A stretch of DNA of 23,471 nucleotides, from assembly GCA_014885115.2 (NCBI GenBank), contig WKLE02002638.1, positions 1 to 23,471 of the forward strand, in the 5' to 3' direction. The translations under genes and the position numbers were made by a program. Below the pieces are notes generated by a model. That model was given only the letters and a program-made list of their open reading frames with translations, did no database searches and was not told where the DNA came from. This stretch comes from Asterionellopsis glacialis (Eukaryota > Bacillariophyta > Plagiogrammaphyceae > Rhaphoneidales > Asterionellopsidaceae). Positions 1-7,700 of the stretch are shown here, piece after piece; within the stretch, counting starts at the first letter, position 1, and the number at the start of each line of letters is the position of its first letter.

Positions 1-1913
1 ATGAGCAATTCTTATTAACGTTTTCCGCTTCTATTCGGAGCGTCGGGACAGCCTGCACGCTGGCATCGGTCGGTGTTTATTTGCATCGACGTAACTTTGT
101 AAGTAACGATGGGAAACGCACCTTGGCCTTGTTGTCGCAACAAGTGACGATCCCCTTGTTGTTGTTTACGAAAATTGTGTACTGCAATCAAGATTGGTCC
201 ACCGAAGAATGTCCCAACATTATGAGTCGCATACGCGATATTTGGGTGTTATTGTTTTGGCCAGCCTACGTGGTGGGGTGGGGATTGCTGGTGGGATACG
301 CATGTGCCAAGGCGTCCCAAACCCCTGCCTCGCACGTACGAAGTGTTTTGGCCGCATGCGCCTTTGGGAATTCCACAGGATTGCCCATCACGTTATTGGC
401 CGTCATCCATGCCAACTTTCCTGCCACCACGGAACTGGGACAAATTGATCCGACCTTGTTTTTATCCGTCTATTTGCTATTGTATCCTGTCTTGCAATGG
501 GGTGTAGGTGGATGGCTATTAGCACCAGATGAGGACAGCAATGATAATGGTAATCATAATGAGAATAAGGTCGAGGATGAACATGCGCCCACAAAAGAAC
601 AACTTCAAATTGAGTTGCATTCTTGTGATGATGGTAGTATTGGTTCTGCGAGTACCACCACCAATAATACAATGGAGAATGGTGACCATGTTACAACAGC
701 AATAGCAACAATAACATCCTCTTCCTCCTCTATGACAGGCTCCTTGCGTCGCACAAGTCTTCGAAGGAATGTCTTGAATAATCAACAAAAAATGAATGAC
801 TTGTACAAAAAAAGTCGTCGAGGTATATTTGAAACAGATGCATCACTGTACATATCTACTAAGGATCTTGAAACCTTAGGAGGAGATGTTACTGATGACA
901 GCAGTGACAATGACAATGACAATCAAGATCCTCAATTATCGAAAGACTCACCAAATGCACCATCACAAGAAATGCAAGAAGTGCAGGAGCAAGAAACAGC
1001 ACCACTTGTGCGTCGTGATACTGAAAAAATATCGAATGGTCATACTTCAACAACAACAGAAACGACACCACCAACAACTCCTCCAACAGAAAACAATTAT
1101 AACAGTATCAATACCACTACAAATTCATGCTCGTCCGGCGACCACAAACATAACAATGGTATGATTGTATCATCACCAACAAACACAAACACACCTACAA
1201 TACAACAACAACAGCAACATGACGATGATTCTGAAACTACACCATCCTTGGTAGATATTGTCAAGAAAATATTATCTAGATGTTTACAACCTCCAGTGGT
1301 GGGAGCCATGAGTGGATTAGTGGTGGCTGCATTCCCTCGATTACGTGGGATATTTGTGGATATAGTCAATCGTGACTCTGATGCTCCCTTGGAATGGCTG
1401 TTTGACGGATTGTATTCCGTAGGACAAGCGGCTGTTCCCGTCAACATGATTATATTGGGTTGTAATTTAAGTAGCAGTGCTGCAACATATACGAAAAAGA
1501 AACAACATGACATGAATCAGCATCAACAAGAAGACAAAGATCGTCGTCCTCCAGGATCATTATCCTATAAAACCATGGCATCTATAGTGATTGGGAAAAT
1601 GATCATCATGCCATGTGTAGGTGTTTTGTCAGTATTACTTTTGGATTATTTTTTATGGAATATACCCGATGAAGTCGATGCTGCATTTTATTTAGTGGCC
1701 ATGATTGTTTTCATTACGCCTACAGCCAACAATGTCATGGTCATGGTGGAATTAAGTAGCGGTGGTGGTAGTTCGTCCAGTAGCAAACAACAACAAGGGT
1801 CAACTGCAAAAGAAGGTATAGCACAAGTTATTGCATGGCAATATGCTGTATCACCATTAGTATTAAGTATTACCATGTGTCTTGTCGTTGGTGTAGCAAG
1901 TCGAATTGGTTAG
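1..1913 (+). CDS. Auxin efflux carrier / PILS-like membrane transporter, 5' partial
   Basis: Seen: the frame is already open at position 3 and continues without a stop to TAG at 1911-1913 (636 visible residues). The first in-frame methionine-like codon at 81 is only a TTG, so the real start lies left of the window. Hydrophobic segments: five in the N-terminal part (about visible residues 4-175), then a hydrophilic loop of about 240 residues rich in D/E, N, S, T and Q, then four to five more. Characteristic spots are the GNSTGLP motif after the third or fourth segment (visible residues about 122-128) and ITPTANN in the penultimate helix (about 571-577). Known: this 5+5 arrangement with a central loop is typical of the membrane transport family PF03547 (PIN, PILS and bacterial AEC carriers), which export auxin or small organic acids. 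Inferred: a secondary transporter in an ER, vacuolar or plasma membrane; substrate unknown. The central loop is long and low-complexity compared with PILS proteins. Confidence in family is high, in substrate none. Confidence 0.85.
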   Translation, partial: EQFLLTFSASIRSVGTACTLASVGVYLHRRNFVSNDGKRTLALLSQQVTIPLLLFTKIVYCNQDWSTEECPNIMSRIRDIWVLLFWPAYVVGWGLLVGYACAKASQTPASHVRSVLAACAFGNSTGLPITLLAVIHANFPATTELGQIDPTLFLSVYLLLYPVLQWGVGGWLLAPDEDSNDNGNHNENKVEDEHAPTKEQLQIELHSCDDGSIGSASTTTNNTMENGDHVTTAIATITSSSSSMTGSLRRTSLRRNVLNNQQKMNDLYKKSRRGIFETDASLYISTKDLETLGGDVTDDSSDNDNDNQDPQLSKDSPNAPSQEMQEVQEQETAPLVRRDTEKISNGHTSTTTETTPPTTPPTENNYNSINTTTNSCSSGDHKHNNGMIVSSPTNTNTPTIQQQQQHDDDSETTPSLVDIVKKILSRCLQPPVVGAMSGLVVAAFPRLRGIFVDIVNRDSDAPLEWLFDGLYSVGQAAVPVNMIILGCNLSSSAATYTKKKQHDMNQHQQEDKDRRPPGSLSYKTMASIVIGKMIIMPCVGVLSVLLLDYFLWNIPDEVDAAFYLVAMIVFITPTANNVMVMVELSSGGGSSSSSKQQQGSTAKEGIAQVIAWQYAVSPLVLSITMCLVVGVASRIG

Positions 1914-2181
1914 CTAGTAGTAGGCGATGAAATCTCTCGACAATAGATGGCAAGACAAAGGGCTGATGATGGTGCTTAACATTGAAAGGAATCATTATTT
2001 TACTATTCTACCGAGTTGTAGTTTCATTATATCGAGTGCAAGACTTTTCATTTCCGAAAGGACCGCTTTCTTTGTCATGTCTCTTTTAAGCTTGATAATT
2101 CATTTAGTCTTGATACCCCCAATAACCTATCTCCATAACAAGATCATTTTCACAGCCATTAATTAAGTACAGAAATAAAGG
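1914..2181. other. 3' flank of transporter, no gene recognised
   Basis: Short gap between the transporter stop and the degenerate gene copy at 2182. A 79-codon frame (1927-2166, +) starts 13 bases after the transporter stop; it is hydrophobic at its end but matches no family I know and is probably chance. AATAAA-like hexamers occur at 2174-2179 and 2216-2221 and could serve 3' end formation of the transporter transcript. Confidence 0.4.
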
Positions 2182-2342
2182 CAGGTCCGGAATATCGAAG
2201 ATTGATAATTATAAAAATAAAGGTGTTTCGGTGACGAAAGGTACTCGAAGCAGGTTGACGTACTGTTACTGAACTATATGTTTCATCAATGGTCATCAAG
2301 TGTGTAGATATTGGAAACAATTTTTGCATGAATGAGAACGTT
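2182..2342 (+). pseudogene. Inverted, decayed partial copy of exon 2 of the 4781-9671 gene
   Basis: Seen: read on the plus strand, this segment aligns with the minus strand of 5111-4955, inside exon 2 of the large PDZ-protein gene. It opens with the shared string caggtccgga and continues through the shared gaagattgataat; after an indel-rich stretch the last 88 or so bases match at roughly 85-90% by eye. The residues VDVLLLN-MFHQWS survive at 2254-2295, then a 2-base insertion near 2301 (agtgtgtagat against agtgtagat) gives a TAG stop. It has no start codon and is flanked by unrelated sequence. Inferred: a fragmentary inverted duplication now free of coding constraint. It and its parent bracket the C2-TerD gene in opposite orientations. 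Confidence 0.85.
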
Positions 2343-2406
2343 TCTGAAGATACGAGTACACATGATGTTTGTATACAGTATTAATTCTTAAAATCTACAA
2401 GTGGCG

Positions 2407-4182
2407 TTACATTGGACCAACAACAATTTCTTCATCCATAGGACCAACAACGATTTCTTCTTCTTCAATGGGGACAGCACTTGGCATTTCGCTAACTATA
2501 ATTTCGGGCTCGGGTGGTGCAGTAAAGGGCCGTGGAGGATGTGTCCGTAAGAAGCGCTGTAATTCATCAACATTGTCTTTGGCTGTACGGCCTTGCGCTG
2601 CCTCTGAGATTATGCGGAGGCGCCATTCACCTCCCAAAGAGGCCGGTTCTCGATAAAGGCAACCCATGACAAGAGCCGTGTGTTTGTCTAGTTCTTTACC
2701 TCCGGATAACACATACCGAGCAACATCCTTGCGGCTCTTGGGGTCAAAGAGATGACAAGATGCTCTAGAGACATCGTCCAATTCTTGTCCACTGTAAGAA
2801 TTCACCACAAACCCGATGAAACTGATTTCTGGATTAATTCTATCAAGATAAATGGTCATCTTTTCATCGTCTCCAATGCTGTCTCCTTCCCTTTCGTCAC
2901 CACTATGTAAAATGGCCCCATCGCTTGATTGGAGTTTACCAAAAAAGACAGTATCTACTAAATTCAGGTCAGCATCTAAACAAATAGCTGATGCATCCAG
3001 ATCAATATTGACTCCATGTGTTACATCCCAGGCCAGCCCAAACACCAATGGATTTGGAAAACTGTCTGTGCCGGCATAGTCTCGTAAACGAATGGTGCCT
3101 CCTTTTCTCATGATTGCAATACGCTCTTTGGGGTTGATATTTTTGATAGACGGACATACATCACGTGAATATCCCTTGATTTCGGGGATGAGCGATCCAA
3201 AGTCTCGAGCGGTATGGTCCGTATCTTCGATGATTGATAAGACCCAATTTCTACTTTGATTGTTGCGAGCAACACGAAAGAGGAACATGGCAGTGTGGTC
3301 ACCTACCATTGCTGGAACAAAACGACACAACGGGAATCCCGTACTATCGTTCTTGACTCTCACTAGAGCAGATTTCACATCCGCAAATGTCATTTCTGGC
3401 GTCGCCACTGTAGCAATAAAGTATAAGGCTAGCACATGGGACGGGACACGGTCCAAGACACAAGTGATTACTTCATCATCGCCGGTCCCGCCCAAATCTT
3501 CATCTCCCTCGCGCTCATCGCCAGAGTGACGAATGGACCCATTGGAATTGATCAAGTCAGCGAAATAAACTGTTTCATCCATCAAAACATTTCCGTTATT
3601 TCCAACAGCGACACAACTTGTGTCTAAATCAATCTCTCTGTTGTTTTCCATTTCCCAACCCAACCCTACGCGCAAGACTGTACCTGCAGGAAGTTCTTTG
3701 GAGTTACCACGAACCAAACTAAGAGCACGTCGTGCTGATACAGTAACTCCCACCTGCAATTCACCCGTTGCATTGCGACAAGAACCAAAAGGGCTTCTTG
3801 AAGTACTTGTCTTGACTGGGTACCAATCAGTAACGGACTTTCCACTTGTAGTTGTTAAAGGAACTGTGACACCACCCATGTAATCAGGGGCTGACATTTT
3901 GTCTTCGTCAAAAATGTGTAAATGCAATTCTCCCGTTTTTCGAGAGACAAAATGGTTTGCATCAGTTGGATTGAGATGAATTTTGAAGCCCTGGTTCCAT
4001 TCAGGAGATAAATTTTTTTGGATGGTTTTTGTTTTACCACGGTCTTTTCCCTCAAAGAAAATTCTAACGAACGGATCTGATGTTGTTTTCTTGCCCAAGC
4101 CCAACTTTCCGCGATCTTTAGCCACAAGGTCGCGGCCTTGAAGAACGGCTACGTCTATCTCTAAACCGGCAAGCTCTGACAT
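2407..4182 (-). CDS. C2 domain plus two TerD domains, calcium-binding protein
   Basis: Uninterrupted 591-codon gene with ATG at 4182 and TAA at 2407-2409. Domains: C2 at about residues 7-125, with candidate calcium-loop acids D18, D23, D36, D92, D94 and D100; TerD-1 at about 160-322; TerD-2 at about 358-527; then a proline- and acid-rich tail. Each TerD copy shows the family hallmarks: IDLD (184-187 and 393-396) and HSGDEREGD followed by GDDE (from 219 and from 426). Known: TerD-family proteins bind calcium through these aspartates; bacterial members belong to the tellurite/stress ter system, and eukaryotic TerD proteins occur in Dictyostelium and in algae. C2 domains bind phospholipids in response to calcium. 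Inferred: a soluble protein recruited to membranes by calcium, perhaps in stress signalling; nothing here proves tellurite resistance. No signal peptide or membrane segment. The C-terminus ends in a tandem 9-residue repeat (EE(E)IVVGPM twice). Confidence 0.9.
   Translation of the reverse strand: MSELAGLEIDVAVLQGRDLVAKDRGKLGLGKKTTSDPFVRIFFEGKDRGKTKTIQKNLSPEWNQGFKIHLNPTDANHFVSRKTGELHLHIFDEDKMSAPDYMGGVTVPLTTTSGKSVTDWYPVKTSTSRSPFGSCRNATGELQVGVTVSARRALSLVRGNSKELPAGTVLRVGLGWEMENNREIDLDTSCVAVGNNGNVLMDETVYFADLINSNGSIRHSGDEREGDEDLGGTGDDEVITCVLDRVPSHVLALYFIATVATPEMTFADVKSALVRVKNDSTGFPLCRFVPAMVGDHTAMFLFRVARNNQSRNWVLSIIEDTDHTARDFGSLIPEIKGYSRDVCPSIKNINPKERIAIMRKGGTIRLRDYAGTDSFPNPLVFGLAWDVTHGVNIDLDASAICLDADLNLVDTVFFGKLQSSDGAILHSGDEREGDSIGDDEKMTIYLDRINPEISFIGFVVNSYSGQELDDVSRASCHLFDPKSRKDVARYVLSGGKELDKHTALVMGCLYREPASLGGEWRLRIISEAAQGRTAKDNVDELQRFLRTHPPRPFTAPPEPEIIVSEMPSAVPIEEEEIVVGPMDEEIVVGPM
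2410..2463 (-). repeat. 27-bp tandem repeat, two units, at the TerD gene 3' end
   Basis: Units 2410-2436 and 2437-2463 differ at only a few bases and encode the last 18 residues of the C2-TerD protein as EEEIVVGPM followed by DEEIVVGPM. It looks like a recent in-frame duplication that extended an acidic-hydrophobic tail. Confidence 0.85.
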
Positions 4183-4298
4183 GTTTAAACTTTGTGCGTC
4201 TTGAACTTATTAAAAAAAGGGATTGTGAGGTGTAAGTGCTTTTTAGTTGCGGAACGTTGATGCGTCGAGTTCGTGAGTTCTTTCTGTTGTGGAAGGGT

Positions 4299-4313
4299 CG
4301 CGCATGCTCTGTT
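4299..4313 (+). repeat. 15-bp direct repeat, copy 1
   Basis: The string cgcgcatgctctgtt occurs here and again, perfectly, at 4512-4526 in the same promoter-side gap. It contains the palindromic core gcatgc. It could be a paired binding site upstream of the C2-TerD gene; function unproven. Confidence 0.6.
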
Positions 4314-4511
4314 AACTGTTTCATTTGTCCATCGCTAGCTATCGCTGTCTCTACGGTATTGTTGGATCTTTGAGACGCAAGCACGATTGTCCTGAATTTT
4401 TGAAGCTTCAGCGGGCTCCTATAAAATTCATTTTTCCACGAGGTAGAAAAAGAGACGTATAATGTACATACGAGTGTGTTGGTACAAAATGCGTTGTATG
4501 ATTGGAAACGG

Positions 4512-4526
4512 CGCGCATGCTCTGTT
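4512..4526 (+). repeat. 15-bp direct repeat, copy 2
   Basis: Perfect second copy of the 15-mer at 4299-4313, offset by 213 bases in the same orientation. The bases on either side of the two copies do not match, so the repeated unit is short. Confidence 0.6.
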
Positions 4527-4780
4527 GAAAGAAATAAGCTTCTGAAAAATGGCGTACCGGGTATTCAACGTACACCTTCTTGCTGTAGAGACCCATCTTT
4601 AAAAGAAAAACACATCAACAAAGTGTAGCATTTTTTTTAAATAACATAATTTGAAATTGCAATGCCATGATTTTATTCAGTCTGCATTGAGATTTGCAAC
4701 GACACTTTTTACTTTACGAAATTGATAATCATTATTTTTCTCTTTGCATGTATACAGGAATTTTTGTTTTGTAAAGCTTA

Positions 4781-7700
4781 CTAAAACCCAAATTTCCCAA
4801 TTCCTTCAATGCTATCTTCCTGTGCCTGATTAGTGTTTTCAAAGGATCTTCGCCATTCTTCATATTCCTCATCATGATGAATAATATCAAAAGGATCACT
4901 TGTTAGAGCCCAATCTCCATCAACGCATTCCCAATTAGTTTGCAGTGCGCGCCTAACGTGTTCATCCATGCAAAACTTGTTCTCAGTATCTACACTTGGT
5001 GACCATTGATGAAACATATCGTTCAGTAACAGTACGTCCACCTTAGAGTACCAGTCATCACCATTCAATATTGCAACACCTCTATTATCAATCTTCAATA
5101 CTCCGGACCTGATCATGGCCATAAGTTCATCGTAAAGACCTGATTTTTCGGGAGAAACAAGATGTGCTATCAACGCCAAGTCTTCGACTTGCATGTCTTT
5201 GCATTTCGTCATATCATTGGCACTATCAACTTTGATTACTTTGCTATCTTGGCTTTTCAAAGGAGCTAGACTTGAGGCATTCTTTTTCAGAGTACGGATA
5301 TCTTCAAGCTTGGTACCATTTAGAGATGATATTATTGGGGAAGAGAGCAGACTTGTGAAACTCATGTTTGGAGCAAAATCTTTGTCTTTTAAGCAGAACT
5401 TGATGGTTTCGTACGAGTATGATCCTGGTCTACGAGGATTCTTGGAGAACGCTTCAGTATCCAGGGAAGTACTACTACCAACTTGACCCCGGAAAACCTC
5501 CCACCTCCTAGAGATGAAGCACAAGAGAGAAAGAAGATGAGACAATCGAAATTCAACAAAACCCAAACAAAAAAATGCTCATTCAGTGTTATCAGACTTA
5601 CCACGAATGATCAGAATGGGACGGCTCCTTGAACACATGTCCCCAGGTGTGACTAATGTGTTTCAACATATCGGCCATGAACTTAACATTAAGCTGGGAT
5701 TCTTTTCCTTCTTTGGTATCTACTTTTCGCTTTTTGGTTGCTGGTGCAAGAGCAACTAAAGGAACATCATCGTCGTCATCTTCCTCGTCAGAGCTGACTT
5801 CGGCACTCACTGTAACATCAGATACTTTATTGATGTTGATATTTTCATCGTTCAAATGATCATGATTATTATCTAGAACTAATGTGCCGTATTCACTTTG
5901 TTTCACATTCGACAAGCTGACCACTGCAGACAGAACCATTGCAGTAAGGGAGGGTGCAAATACTGCCTTATGAAATTGTTGTGTTTGTATCTTCTCCATT
6001 TCATTAACAAATCGCGCTTCTTCCTCTTCTGACTCACGTTCAGACTTCTTGCGCAATTCAGCTCTCAACGCAGCTGCCTCCACAGCATTGAATGGTTTTA
6101 GAAGGTTCTTGTTTTTGATCAATGATGTCATATTGCGTGTACTGCTGGTTTGTTGGAGTAAGTGTCTGATGTTGCCATACAAAACACAATTTGGATCATG
6201 AACAAAGTCATGATTAGAACTACCGCATTTGCAGCCCTTGTTTGGTCTTGGTAATGCTCGTAACTCACTTCGTCGTGCATCTGTTAGATAGGAATACTTT
6301 GTAAATTCCTTATAGTGGTCCTTCCCCAAAGATTCTTCTTTCCATTCTTTTTTCCATACGTCTCTTGCAGCAGCATCTGCACGCACGTTTATTGTATTTA
6401 TTGTCTGAAACCATTTATTCTGTAACGTACTAGGGTCTCTCCGAACAAGTAAAGGTGATTTTCGGAAACATTCAGATAGAACATCTACATTAGAAATCGC
6501 TGTAGTAAAACCTAAAGGTCGCATGGGGTGTTTCAATCGCTCCACCATGGTCCAAACTAAGTCTGCAATTTCTGCCTTTGAAAGATCACCCTTAATCAGA
6601 AGTGGAGGGGCGACGTAATTTGTTACACTGGAACTAGGCGAAACTGACAATGTTGACGATGATTGCACCAAACGTGAACTTGAGGACGATGATGACGTAC
6701 GGGACTTGACATGAGTAACCTCAACGGGTTTGGGTTTGAGTCTTGCCACCTTCAATGAGCATGAAATATATTCAAGTTTAGTGCCTGATTTCGAAGAGTC
6801 ATCCCATTTCTTTTCACAGCTGCTGCTAGTCTTTTCTGGCACGTTTGTTATGGCGTGGTCTTCCAGTTCTTTAGTTGATAGTGTTGGTTTTGGTGGAGAA
6901 GCTACTTTCTTTTCAAAAGGAGTATTACATGTGCTAAACAGTCCACATGCTTGTTGAAATGTCAAGCCCAACGTCGATTGACCATTGATACTGAGTATGA
7001 CATCACCTGGTTGAAGTTGTTGTTCCTTCTTTGATGTAGGGTTATGATTATCAACTTCTTTGTAAATTTGAGATTGTTTGATCGCATCAAGGACAGTCAT
7101 CGTACCAAAAAATACGCGTTTCCTCCTACGACGTTTTTGAGGATGATGTGGTGGTTCTGGATTTGTAGGTAGAGATATTGAAGACTTTTCATCGCCAATA
7201 GTACTTGTGGCAGATTTGGATGTTGTTGCAACTTTGACATTATTAGGAGAAGACGACAATGGCACCGATGAGGATACCTTTGCTTCCTTTGACAGAGATG
7301 GATCATGATTTGCCGCTGTCACTGATGCTGCTAATTTTGCAATAATTGAAACAGACGACTCCACAACGGCAGGTTTGGATGATTCACTCTTCCCGATATT
7401 GCAGTCATCCTGTTTTTCATTCTTATGTGTGTTATCTGACAATACTACTGCTGTACTATCTAGTAGTTTCGTCTGGTTGTTGCTGTCATTATTGTTATTG
7501 CTGTTGTTGTTGCTAGTAGTTATCTTTGGATGAGGTGTCACTATCGTTGACACTGATGACGATGGTGCAATAGCAACATGCGATTGTGGGTTTTGCTGCT
7601 GTTGCTTGTCATTATGGTTCAAAACAGGAGTACAAGAAGATGAAGATGATGGTAGTAGTGGCGGCGGTGATGATGATGATGTTGTTTTTGAAGAAGGCAG

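Larger units (their letters stand above)
4183..4780. promoter_or_regulatory. Intergenic region: promoter side of TerD gene, 3' side of PDZ gene
   Basis: 598 bases between two minus-strand genes. It must hold the promoter and 5' leader of the C2-TerD gene, and the terminator side of the PDZ gene. No convincing gene: an 88-codon frame (4118-4384, -) overlaps the TerD start and looks like chance. The most notable content is a perfect 15-base direct repeat (separate entry). No clear TATA box could be assigned. Confidence 0.5.

Noticed and set aside
886..1513. Frames of 92 and 138 codons overlapping the transporter
   Set aside because: Shadows of the low-complexity loop of the transporter gene, made of repeated I/T/Q/C codons.
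4383..4395. 13-mer cgattgtcctgaa shared with about 10002-10014
   Set aside because: Several 13-base matches are expected by chance in a window this long, and the flanks do not align.
5508..5566. ATG/TTG-initiated start of the 261-codon frame (MGFVEFRL...)
   Set aside because: This stretch is the intron with its pyrimidine tract; the apparent N-terminus is read-through of the intron.
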